A stretch of 8,468 bases of DNA. Origin: Chitinophagales bacterium (GTDB lineage: Bacteria; Bacteroidota; Bacteroidia; Chitinophagales; UBA2359). Location: NCBI GenBank assembly GCA_020629595.1, contig JAHDDA010000061.1:1-8468 (forward strand), read 5' to 3'. Of this stretch, positions 1-6,940 are shown piece by piece. A program made the translations under genes and the position numbers. Under the pieces are notes generated by a model that was not told the origin of the DNA, searched no databases, and saw only the letters and a program-made list of their open reading frames with translations. Position 1 is the stretch's first letter, and every line of letters starts with the position of its first letter.

Positions 1-470
1 ATTTTGGAGTGCCTGTTGATTTTCCTTCTAACATCGAAAATATCCGTTTTTGGGGTAAGTATGCTAATGGTAGAGATGTTTATTTGTCTTGTAATCAGGC
101 AATTATGAATGCTTATTTAAAAGGTAGGGATGCAATAGATAGAAATGACGCTGATACAAAGTGGGCACAAGCCGAAATAATTAGACAAGAAATTGAGAGA
201 GTTTCAGCAGCTACTGCAATACATTATTTAAACGCTGCAATAGCTAATTATACTGATATTGCAGAAAAAGCACACGTGCTTTCAGAAGCCCAAGCATTTA
301 CAGAGGCTTTGAAATACAATGGCGATAGAGTAATTTCTTCTGAAGATAAACAACTTATTGCTGAGTTATTTAATACAAGTTTTTACACTATGAGTGTTGA
401 AGCAATAATTGAAATTAAAAATATTTTATCAACAACCTACGAATTTGACGAGTTTAAAGATTTGTTATAA
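1..470 (+). CDS. DUF4856-like protein, C-terminal part (5' truncated by window edge)
   Basis: The reading frame is open from the first in-frame codon (position 3, Phe-Gly) to TAA at 468-470, so about 155 residues of a longer protein are visible. The GTG at 9 is probably an internal Val, because the frame runs on upstream (FGVPVDFPSN) and there is no upstream room for a leader. The visible part is mostly predicted helix: FWGKYANGRD, then an Ala/Ile-rich stretch ending SAATAIHYLNAAIANY, then AHVLSEAQAFTEALKYN. From memory, these blocks resemble the C-terminal half of DUF4856 proteins, which are Bacteroidota proteins, often lipoproteins, of unknown biochemical role; I recall them near imelysin-like genes, but none is visible here. 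The family assignment is by recognition, not by search. Any signal peptide or lipobox would lie outside the window. The last codons overlap the -33 element of the pgk promoter. Confidence 0.6.
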   Translation, partial: FGVPVDFPSNIENIRFWGKYANGRDVYLSCNQAIMNAYLKGRDAIDRNDADTKWAQAEIIRQEIERVSAATAIHYLNAAIANYTDIAEKAHVLSEAQAFTEALKYNGDRVISSEDKQLIAELFNTSFYTMSVEAIIEIKNILSTTYEFDEFKDLL

Positions 471-490
471 ATACTTTAAGCGTATATTTG
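461..490 (+). promoter_or_regulatory. Bacteroidota-type promoter for pgk
   Basis: TTTG at 461-464 is followed after exactly 18 nt by TATATTTG at 483-490, a full match to the Bacteroidota consensus TTTG ... TAnnTTTG. Transcription would start near 495, giving a leader of about 23 nt before the pgk ATG at 519. The -33 element lies in the last codons of the upstream gene, so pgk can be transcribed on its own although it sits only 48 bp downstream. This is the best promoter match in the window. Confidence 0.65.
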
Positions 491-518
491 ATTTATTAAA
501 ACAATTAACAATTTTGTG

Positions 519-1700
519 ATGAAACATATAAATTTTAAAAATAAAATAGCTTTAGTTAGAGTAGATTTTAATGTACCTTTAACACAAAGTTTAACCGTTT
601 CGGATAACACAAGAATTGTTGCAGCCTTGCCAACAATAAAGCAAATACTTAATTCTGGTGGTGCTTGTGTTTTAATGTCGCATTTAGGAAGACCCAAAGG
701 AGAGAAATCTGATAAGTTATCATTGAAAAATATTTTACCTGAATTAGAAAGCCAATTGAAACAAAAAGTTGCTTTTGTTGACGATTGTATAGGCATTGAT
801 GTAAAACATAAAGTTGCTAATTTAAAAGCTGGTGAAATTCTACTCTTAGAAAATCTGAGATTTTACCCAGAAGAAAAGAAAGGAGATATAGCTTTTGCGA
901 AAGAACTTGCAGGAATTGGAGTAGATTTTTACATAAATGATGCTTTCGGAACAGCTCACAGAGCTCACGCTTCAACATCGGTTATTGCTCAGTTTTTTGA
1001 TAAAGAGAAGCGTTCTTTTGGTTTATTAATGTCTGCTGAGGTAGAAAATGCAAACAAGGTTCTTAAAAGTGCTGAACACCCATTTACAGCTATTTTAGGT
1101 GGTGCAAAAGTTTCTGATAAAATTGAGATAATTAAAAATTTAATACCAGTTGCCGATAATATTATAATTGGCGGTGGTATGGCATATACATTTTATAAGG
1201 CTCAAGGTGGAAATATTGGCAATTCTTTGTGCGAGGAAGATAAGTTAGATTTAGCCAATGAATTAATAGAAATAGCTGAACAAAATAACACCAAAATAAT
1301 ATTGCCCACAGATAGTGTTTGTGCTGACAATTTTTCAAATGATGCGAACACTAAATTGGCAAATAGTAACGAAATTGAAGATGGTTTTATGGGCTTAGAT
1401 ATTGGAGAAAAAGCAATTAATACATTTTCAGAAGTCATATCAAATTCTAAAACTATTCTTTGGAATGGTCCAATGGGTGTTTTTGAGATGTCGAGCTTTC
1501 AGAAAGGAACAAAATCTATTGCTATGGCTGTTGCTAAAGCCACTAAAAATGGTGCTTTTTCATTAATTGGGGGTGGCGATTCAGTAGCGGCAATAAAAAA
1601 GTTTGATTTGCAAGATAAAGTAAGTTATGTTTCAACTGGTGGTGGGGCTATGCTAGAGTTTTTTGAGGGGAAAGAATTGCCAGGTATTGCTGCAATATAG
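519..1700 (+). CDS. pgk: Phosphoglycerate kinase
   Basis: Catalyses reversible phosphate transfer between 1,3-bisphosphoglycerate and ADP, giving 3-phosphoglycerate and ATP, in cytosolic glycolysis and gluconeogenesis. The 393 residues match the usual bacterial length of about 390-400 and show the full set of family motifs: VRVDFNVP (13-20, substrate-binding Asp16 and Asn18), SHLGRPKG (54-61), LRFYPEE (113-119), NDAFGTAHRAHAS (140-152), GGAKVSDK (194-201), WNGPMGVFE (315-323), the nucleotide-binding GGGDSVAA (351-358) and STGGGAMLEF (372-381). The N-terminal half binds the phosphoglycerate and the C-terminal half the nucleotide. ATG at 519 is chosen over the adjacent GTG at 516, because MKHINFKNK is a typical N-terminus for the family. 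There is no Shine-Dalgarno sequence, as is usual in this phylum. A dedicated promoter lies at 461-490. The gene ends 1 bp before the convergent Uma2 gene. It appears intact, with no missing key residue. Confidence 0.97.
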   Translation: MKHINFKNKIALVRVDFNVPLTQSLTVSDNTRIVAALPTIKQILNSGGACVLMSHLGRPKGEKSDKLSLKNILPELESQLKQKVAFVDDCIGIDVKHKVANLKAGEILLLENLRFYPEEKKGDIAFAKELAGIGVDFYINDAFGTAHRAHASTSVIAQFFDKEKRSFGLLMSAEVENANKVLKSAEHPFTAILGGAKVSDKIEIIKNLIPVADNIIIGGGMAYTFYKAQGGNIGNSLCEEDKLDLANELIEIAEQNNTKIILPTDSVCADNFSNDANTKLANSNEIEDGFMGLDIGEKAINTFSEVISNSKTILWNGPMGVFEMSSFQKGTKSIAMAVAKATKNGAFSLIGGGDSVAAIKKFDLQDKVSYVSTGGGAMLEFFEGKELPGIAAI

Positions 1701-1701
1701 T

Positions 1702-2373
1702 TTAAGAATTGATTATTTTTTGCAATTCTTTTGTATTCTCAGCATCATCAAAAATTGCACGAATATTTACAGTAAACCCGCTTATTACGTTACTTGTGGC
1801 TATGCCCGTTCCAGATTTAAGAAATAGTTCATACTTGCCTTTACCATTCAAATGGTAAATTTCTAAAATTTCTTTATCAGGGTCAATAATCCAATATTCT
1901 TGAACTTTGTGGGTTTCATAATCTTGAAATTTAATACCTCTATCGTTTTTGGCTATACTTGGTGAAAGAATTTCTACAACAAAATCTGGTGCAGGAAAAA
2001 ACATTTCATCATCTTTGAAGTCTTTCGATTTCTCTTCTTTAAAGTAGCAAATATCTGGTTCATAATCGTTACGAGTTAATTTTATTAAGTTTTTCTCGTA
2101 TCCTAAAAAACCCTTCTGAATTTTACTAAACAATAAAGAAATTAATGTAAATAACCTTCTTTCTACATCTGTGTGGCGTTTTTTTACTGGCGAATGAATT
2201 ACAATTTCACCATTTATAAATTCAGCTTTTTGCTGTTCAGTAATATCGTTGTAAAATTCAGTTCTTTTTTGCTTTTCTTCTTCAAGTTTATCCTGAACTT
2301 TTTGAATAATATTGGGTGCATTGGGCATTGCCATTATTGTTTCAAATATATTTTCAGCGTTATAATCTAGCAT
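1702..2373 (-). CDS. Uma2-family (DUF820) PD-(D/E)XK endonuclease-like protein
   Basis: The 223-residue protein has the restriction-endonuclease-like fold signature of the Uma2 family. In order: a charged N-terminal helix (about 24-50, KVQDKLEEEKQKRTEF); FINGEIVIHSPVKKRH (52-67), the family's entry strand and loop; EPD with Asp107; PDFVVEILSPS (129-139) with Asp130 and Glu134; Lys148 and Tyr152 in IKFQDYE; and EYWIIDPD (159-166). The Asp107/Glu134/Lys148 layout fits an intact PD-(D/E)XK metal site, but nuclease activity is inferred from the family, whose cellular role is poorly known. Uma2 genes often occur singly in many copies per genome and are common in cyanobacteria and in some Bacteroidota; no toxin-antitoxin or restriction partner is visible. 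The start is ATG at 2371-2373, 16 nt downstream of a TATATTTG element. The stop lies 1 bp from that of convergent pgk, so the two ends share antisense transcript. Confidence 0.85.
   Translation of the reverse strand: MLDYNAENIFETIMAMPNAPNIIQKVQDKLEEEKQKRTEFYNDITEQQKAEFINGEIVIHSPVKKRHTDVERRLFTLISLLFSKIQKGFLGYEKNLIKLTRNDYEPDICYFKEEKSKDFKDDEMFFPAPDFVVEILSPSIAKNDRGIKFQDYETHKVQEYWIIDPDKEILEIYHLNGKGKYELFLKSGTGIATSNVISGFTVNIRAIFDDAENTKELQKIINS
1704..1730 (+). terminator. Weak hairpin at the pgk / Uma2 convergence (possible terminator)
   Basis: A perfect 8-bp inverted repeat, AAGAATTG (1704-1711) and CAATTCTT (1723-1730), has an 11-nt T-rich loop and is followed by TTTG on the + strand. It begins 4 nt after the pgk stop and lies inside the last codons of the convergent gene. 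The stem is AT-rich and the T tract is short, so it would be a weak intrinsic terminator. Nothing better is visible immediately after pgk. Confidence 0.3.
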
Positions 2374-2389
2374 TCCAAAATCTTTACTT

Positions 2390-2419
2390 CAAATATAAAA
2401 CAAAAAAGCCAAGCTGAAA
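2390..2419 (-). promoter_or_regulatory. Candidate Bacteroidota-type promoter for the Uma2 gene
   Basis: On the minus strand, TATATTTG (2397-2390) matches TAnnTTTG exactly, with TTTC (2419-2416, 3 of 4 bases) 18 nt upstream, the same spacing as the pgk promoter. Transcription would start near 2385, leaving a leader of about 11 nt. The -33 element falls inside the hairpin of the terminator that follows glyQS, so terminator and promoter share DNA. The -7 match is good and the -33 match is imperfect. Confidence 0.45.
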
Positions 2420-2436
2420 CTTTCAACTTGGCTTTT
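2402..2436 (-). terminator. Rho-independent terminator of glyQS
   Basis: The arms GCCAAG-C-TGAAA (2408-2419) and TTTCA-A-CTTGGC (2421-2432) form a long hairpin, extended by an A4/T4 pair on each side. The single non-complementary position (2414/2426) is a G-U wobble in the minus-strand RNA but a C-A mismatch in the plus-strand RNA. The minus strand also has the longer U tract (six, 2407-2402), so the element is best read as terminating glyQS, whose stop lies 53 bp upstream of the hairpin. Confidence 0.85.
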
Positions 2437-2489
2437 GATATTTAGCATTCTAAACTGTATTAAGAACTGAATATCAAAATAACAATTTC

Positions 2490-4040
2490 TTAAAAGTCAG
2501 AAAGAAGGTTTCTCCAATCAGTTTTATCAGCTATTCTTTGCTTTATTTCTGAAATTGGAATACGAATTTGCTCCATTGTATCTCTGTCTCTTAATGTTAC
2601 AGTTTCGTCTTCAAGTGTATCGAAGTCTATAGTTACACAAAAAGGTGTACCAATAGCGTCTTGTCTTCTATATCTTTTGCCAATAGCGTCTTTTTCATCG
2701 TACTGACAATTGAAGTCCAATCTTAAATCGTTAAATATTTTTCTTGCTTTTTCTGTTAAATCAGGTTTGTTTTTCAACAATGGTAAAATAGCCAATTTAA
2801 CTGGTGCTAAAGCTGGATGAATTTTTAAAACAGTTCTTATAGATTTTCCACCCTTAGAATCAGGAACTTCTTCGTCCATTAAACCGTTGGTCATAATAGT
2901 TAAGAACATTCTATCTACACCAATTGAAGTTTCCACCACAAAAGGCACATAACTTTCATTGCGTTCTGGATCGAAATACTGTAATTTTTTACCAGAAAGT
3001 TCTTGATGAGCTCCTAAATCAAAATCTGTTCTAGAATGAATACCTTCTAACTCTTTAAAACCAAAAGGAAATTCAAACTCAATATCTAAAGCCGCATTAG
3101 CATAATGTGCTAAGTTTTCGTGGTCGTGGAACTTTAATTTTTCTTCTGGTAAAACAGCTCTATGCCATTGCATACGCTTTGTTTTCCAATGCTCGTACCA
3201 TTCCATTTCTGTTCCTGGTGGTACAAAAAACTGCATTTCCATTTGTTCAAATTCTCGCATACGGAAAATAAATTGTCGAGCTACAATTTCGTTACGAAAA
3301 GCCTTTCCAATTTGTGCAATACCAAACGGTAATTTTTGACGGGTGGTTTTTTGTACATTCAAGAAATTAACAAAAATACCTTGTGCTGTTTCTGGTCGTA
3401 AATATATTTTACTTGAACCATCGGCAACTGCTCCCATTTGCGTTGAAAACATAAGGTTAAATTGGCGTACATCCGTCCAATTTTTAGAACCACTTTCAGG
3501 GCAAGCAATTTCTAAATCTTCGATAATTTGCTTCATTTCAGCCATATCGTTATTACTCATAGCCGAAGTGAAACGTTCTAAAATTTTATCTTTCTTTTCT
3601 TGATATTGTAAAACTCTACCATTGGTGCGTCTAAATTCTGCCTCGTCAAAAGCATCACCAAAACGTTTAGCCGCTTTGGTAATTTCTTTGTCAATTTTCT
3701 TATCTACTTTATTGGCAATATAATCTTCAATTAAAACGTCGGCACGATAACGTTTTTTTGAATCTTTATTATCTACTAAAGGATCGTTAAAGGCATCAAC
3801 GTGTCCTGATGCTTTCCAAATGCTTGGATGCATAAAAATGGCAGAATCTAAACCAACAATGTTTTCTTGCATGTGCACCATTGCTGTCCACCAATAATCT
3901 TTAATGTTTTTTTTCAGCTCAGAACCATAAGGACCATAATCGTAAACGGCACTTAATCCATCATAAATTTCCGATGATTGGAATATGTATCCGTACTCTT
4001 TACAGTGAGCAATTATCTTTTTAAAATCTGGTTTACTCAT
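2490..4040 (-). CDS. glyQS: Glycyl-tRNA synthetase, homodimeric (single-chain) class II type
   Basis: Attaches glycine to tRNA-Gly in the cytosol, using ATP. The 516-residue chain is the alpha2 type found in Bacteroidota, many Gram-positives, archaea and eukaryotes, not the alpha2beta2 type of E. coli. Visible landmarks are SSEIYDGLSAVYDYGP (22-37) near motif 1; the charged insertion between about 95 and 180; LRPETAQGIF (214-223); motif 2, starting FRNE at 248 with Arg260 and REFEQMEMQFF (262-272); EGIHSRTDFDL (332-342); motif 3 around IGVDR (373-377); and a C-terminal anticodon-binding domain from about 411 (LAPVKLAILPLL) through RRQDAIGTPFCVTIDF (458-473). Length and motifs look complete. 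The start is ATG at 4038-4040. Only 61 bp separate it from the upstream membrane-protein gene on the same strand, so read-through from the acylase unit is possible, although a TATCTTTG element lies just ahead of the start. A strong terminator follows. Confidence 0.96.
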   Translation of the reverse strand: MSKPDFKKIIAHCKEYGYIFQSSEIYDGLSAVYDYGPYGSELKKNIKDYWWTAMVHMQENIVGLDSAIFMHPSIWKASGHVDAFNDPLVDNKDSKKRYRADVLIEDYIANKVDKKIDKEITKAAKRFGDAFDEAEFRRTNGRVLQYQEKKDKILERFTSAMSNNDMAEMKQIIEDLEIACPESGSKNWTDVRQFNLMFSTQMGAVADGSSKIYLRPETAQGIFVNFLNVQKTTRQKLPFGIAQIGKAFRNEIVARQFIFRMREFEQMEMQFFVPPGTEMEWYEHWKTKRMQWHRAVLPEEKLKFHDHENLAHYANAALDIEFEFPFGFKELEGIHSRTDFDLGAHQELSGKKLQYFDPERNESYVPFVVETSIGVDRMFLTIMTNGLMDEEVPDSKGGKSIRTVLKIHPALAPVKLAILPLLKNKPDLTEKARKIFNDLRLDFNCQYDEKDAIGKRYRRQDAIGTPFCVTIDFDTLEDETVTLRDRDTMEQIRIPISEIKQRIADKTDWRNLLSDF

Positions 4041-4048
4041 AACGAGTG

Positions 4049-4056
4049 CAAAGATA
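4049..4056 (-). promoter_or_regulatory. Candidate -7 element for glyQS
   Basis: TATCTTTG on the minus strand matches TAnnTTTG exactly and ends 8 nt before the glyQS ATG. No TTTG is present 17-21 nt upstream, so only half a promoter is supported. If it is used, transcription would start only a few bases from the ATG, giving a nearly leaderless message. Confidence 0.3.
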
Positions 4057-4101
4057 AATTCTTAGTGTTAAGTTTTTGCTTTTTTAGTAGCTAGTTTTTC
4101 T

Positions 4102-4440
4102 TTAAGTTTTTCTAAGAATACTGCCACTCCAAGATGCAAAACCAGCAGGTAAAGCACCAATTAGGCTTGAAAAAAGAATTAGCAATAAAGAATTACCACC
4201 TAATGGTAAAATTTCTGCAATTGCACTAGCCAATTTATTATCGTTTTGGTAATTGAAATAAAAACTTAACCCAAACCAGAGTATAAAAATTGCCAAAAAA
4301 CCGAATAAAAACGATGCTTTGGGTTTTATAACAAGAGAAAGTATAAAGCAAATAACAATGCCTACCCACCAAGTATTAGTCAAGTAAGTTGTAATTCCTG
4401 CTGTGATTATTAATATTATTAAGTTTAAAAACCAAGTCAT
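4102..4440 (-). CDS. Small multi-pass membrane protein of unknown function
   Basis: The 112-residue protein is dominated by hydrophobic segments: about 4-20, 25-39, 43-63 and 83-104. The longest hydrophilic stretch lies between the third and fourth (NYQNDNKLASAIAEI). The last segment is Gly/Ser/Ala-rich (GGNSLLLILFSSLIGALPAG) and ends SGSILRKT, a short basic tail likely to be cytoplasmic. It should sit in the inner membrane. I do not recognise a named family and assign no function. It looks like a real gene: it lies in a tight same-strand series, 46 bp downstream of the acylase stop and 61 bp upstream of glyQS, its composition matches the neighbours, and no other frame offers a better gene here. 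The start is ATG at 4438-4440, without a Shine-Dalgarno sequence. No convincing separate promoter is seen, so co-transcription with the acylase is the simplest reading. Confidence 0.75.
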   Translation of the reverse strand: MTWFLNLIILIITAGITTYLTNTWWVGIVICFILSLVIKPKASFLFGFLAIFILWFGLSFYFNYQNDNKLASAIAEILPLGGNSLLLILFSSLIGALPAGFASWSGSILRKT

Positions 4441-4486
4441 ATCTATTAAAATTATTTGTGTTTATTCAGCTAAATATTTTGTGTTA

Positions 4487-6940
4487 TTACTTTTTAAAAT
4501 TTTGAATAAATAAGGTTTCCTTTCTATTATCATTTTCGTTTTTCATAAAAAATAGTTCATAATATTCACCTTTTGCCCATTTATCCAACATATTATCATA
4601 AAACTTACTTGAAGGATTGCCAGATTGTCCACCAGGGAAAACACCCCAAGCGTTGATTTTGTCTCCAAGTTCAACAACCATTCGCCAAGAAGGACCATCA
4701 AGTGGAGTACAGGCATTTAACGCCGAACCATGACCACCAATATTTTGATTTTTCCTACTAAACGCATCTAATCTTGCTAAATGCATAACCGAAGTGTGTT
4801 TAACATCTCGCCACAATTTACTTTCTTCTTTTTCCAACAAAGAACAGGCTTGTTTGTAGGCTTGTGAAACTTTATCGCTTGCAGTTTCGATATTGGGTGT
4901 TGTTAAATCATCAAATATTTTGTGATTGGGTTTATGTTCTATCATTTCTCGAAGAACATTTTCTTCGGGCCAAATCATACTCACATCTGGGCTAATTCTA
5001 CTAGAAAACATACCATTTACCGAACCATCAGGAATTAAATTTTGCCAAACTAAGTTAGTTAGTTCACTACACCAGAATTCAAATAAACTTGGTGCAACTT
5101 TATCGGCATCAAAACTGAAATCCCAATTTTCAAGCAGTTTTATGTTTTCAAGTTCATTGGAATTTAGTTTGGTTCTTTTTAATAGTTTTAAAAGAACTTT
5201 TACATAATCTTCAGCTTTTTTACTGTAATTATCTAGTTGCAAAGCCATTAAATCTTTAGGCTTTATATTGTTCATTCTTGTTAATTCTTCATTTAGTCTT
5301 CTTCCTCTGTATTCTTCAAAATGACCTATGTAGTAATATGGGTAACTGGGATACGTAGAATGTTGATTTGCCGAACCTATAAATCCTTGTGTTGGATTTT
5401 TGGTATTCGGATTTTGTTCAAATGGAATAAAGCCACTCCAATCGTTAGTTGATATTGAGCCATCTTGTACAAATCGTCCTTGCTGGTTTCTTCGCTTTGG
5501 TAAATTACCCGCAACCGTAAGTGCAATATCGTTTTCTTTGCTTGCAAATACGAAGTTTTGAGCAGGGCAAGCGTAATAAGAGAGAGCTTCTCTATAATCG
5601 TTATAGTTTTTTGCCTTATTAAGTTTTAAAAAGGACTGAATATCATTTGTAGGTAAATGAGCCAACCATTTTAAAGCCATTCCTCCATAAGGGTGGTTAG
5701 TATTATCATAAACTACAGGTCCCCAATTAGTGTATTTTACTGTATCAAAGAATGTAGGAGAATTTTTAATTTTTATTTCTTCAACTCTATAATCAACAGG
5801 AATATATTTGCCATCTAATTTATATTTTTCTCGCCTTTCATTTTCAAAATCAATTGTAAACCAATCTTTAACATCCCAAGAAACATTGGTTACACCCCAC
5901 GAAATATTTTCATTGAAACCTATTATAATTCCAGGTGCGCCAGGTAAGCAGACTCCATAAACGTTGTTATTTGGTAAATGTATCTGTAATTCATACCAAA
6001 TTGAAGGAAGATTTAAAGGTAAATGTGGATCGTTACATAAGATAGGTTTTCCATTTGCTGTTTTTTGTGCTGAAACTGCCCAGTTATTGCTACCAATATG
6101 TTTTGATGGTTGCCACTCTGGAGATGGAGAGAAATATTCGTTAGGAATTTCAACAGTTTCCTTTTTTAAAGAATCTTCGTGAACAAAATTGAAGATTGTA
6201 TCTGGAATAATAGGAGACTGCCTATCGAACCATTCTGGAAATAGTTCGTTAAATAAGTCTGTGCCTAAGTGCGTTCTTGTGTTAGTTTTTAATACATCTT
6301 CAGACTTTCCACATAGCGAGTTGCTCATATATTTTAATAATAAGGCTGTTTTTAAAGGACTCCAAGCCTCTGGTTCGTAGCCCATTAATTTATATTCAAT
6401 TGGGTAGTCTTTTTCTTCTAAAGAATTAATGTATGCATTAACGCCCTCAGTGTAAGCCAAAAGTATATCGTAAGATTCTGCGTCTTTTTTCCATTCGTTT
6501 AGGGAGTTTTCAGCACCATAAACCATTCCCAACCTTCTCTGTGTTTTATCAAAATTTAGGTAAATGTCATTTTTCCCTTTTCCTAAAATTTCAGAAACTC
6601 TTCCACCAGCTGCATAAGTAATAAATTCCATTTGCCATAAGCGTTCTTGGGCTAAAACAAAACCTTGTACTGTTACTGCATCTTTTAGGTTGTTAGCAAA
6701 AATATGCGGAACTCTCCTTTCATCATATTTTACATTAACCTCTTCTTTTAAAGAATTTATGTTTATGGCTTTATTAAATTCAAAATTATTAGTTTCCACA
6801 TTGGCTAAATAGCCTGTAAATGGGTTTAAAAACTGCCCCAAAGCAGGAATATTTATATTGCCTACTTCTAATGGATTATTTAAAAGAACAATTAAAAATA
6901 TTGAAATACCAGCAATTAAAATTCCTATAATAGTTTTCAT
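4487..6940 (-). CDS. Penicillin-acylase-family N-terminal-nucleophile hydrolase (S45 family)
   Basis: The 817-residue precursor belongs to the amide-cleaving acylase family (penicillin G, cephalosporin and acyl-homoserine-lactone acylases). An N-terminal hydrophobic segment (4-20) without a lipobox suggests a signal peptide or membrane anchor, so the enzyme probably works in the periplasm. Family landmarks: VPHIFANNLKDAVTVQGFVLAQERLWQME (77-105) in the alpha region; GSNNW (283-287), where self-cleavage between Gly283 and Ser284 would expose the Ser nucleophile; NDPHLPL (303-309), with His306 exactly 23 residues into the beta chain, as in cephalosporin- and lactone-type acylases, whereas penicillin G acylase has Gln there; QNFVFAS (461-467), with Asn462 a candidate oxyanion residue; and the C-terminal GGHGSALNA (735-743) and GQSGNPSSKFYDNMLDKWAKGEY (771-793). 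Length is normal for the family. Substrate cannot be read from sequence. The stop is a tandem TAA TAA. It is the first gene of the possible three-gene minus-strand unit. Confidence 0.93.
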   Translation of the reverse strand: MKTIIGILIAGISIFLIVLLNNPLEVGNINIPALGQFLNPFTGYLANVETNNFEFNKAININSLKEEVNVKYDERRVPHIFANNLKDAVTVQGFVLAQERLWQMEFITYAAGGRVSEILGKGKNDIYLNFDKTQRRLGMVYGAENSLNEWKKDAESYDILLAYTEGVNAYINSLEEKDYPIEYKLMGYEPEAWSPLKTALLLKYMSNSLCGKSEDVLKTNTRTHLGTDLFNELFPEWFDRQSPIIPDTIFNFVHEDSLKKETVEIPNEYFSPSPEWQPSKHIGSNNWAVSAQKTANGKPILCNDPHLPLNLPSIWYELQIHLPNNNVYGVCLPGAPGIIIGFNENISWGVTNVSWDVKDWFTIDFENERREKYKLDGKYIPVDYRVEEIKIKNSPTFFDTVKYTNWGPVVYDNTNHPYGGMALKWLAHLPTNDIQSFLKLNKAKNYNDYREALSYYACPAQNFVFASKENDIALTVAGNLPKRRNQQGRFVQDGSISTNDWSGFIPFEQNPNTKNPTQGFIGSANQHSTYPSYPYYYIGHFEEYRGRRLNEELTRMNNIKPKDLMALQLDNYSKKAEDYVKVLLKLLKRTKLNSNELENIKLLENWDFSFDADKVAPSLFEFWCSELTNLVWQNLIPDGSVNGMFSSRISPDVSMIWPEENVLREMIEHKPNHKIFDDLTTPNIETASDKVSQAYKQACSLLEKEESKLWRDVKHTSVMHLARLDAFSRKNQNIGGHGSALNACTPLDGPSWRMVVELGDKINAWGVFPGGQSGNPSSKFYDNMLDKWAKGEYYELFFMKNENDNRKETLFIQNFKK

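Noticed and set aside
9..11. GTG as a true start of the first gene
   Set aside because: The frame is open to the window edge, and the residues before and after it read as one continuous conserved-looking segment (FGVPVDFP). The gene is better treated as truncated.
516..518. GTG as an earlier start for pgk
   Set aside because: It is directly followed by ATG at 519, and starting at ATG gives a normal phosphoglycerate kinase N-terminus. The extra residue has no support.
476..796. Open frame on the minus strand within and before pgk
   Set aside because: It overlaps the strongly supported pgk gene on the opposite strand, resembles no known protein, and is expected by chance opposite an AT-rich gene.
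1702..2373. The Uma2 gene as part of a restriction-modification or toxin-antitoxin system
   Set aside because: No methyltransferase, specificity subunit or small antitoxin-like gene adjoins it; both neighbours are housekeeping genes.
4926..6380. Three plus-strand open frames opposite the acylase gene
   Set aside because: All lie antisense to well-conserved acylase motifs, show low-complexity Ser/Phe-rich composition, and lack promoters or family resemblance.
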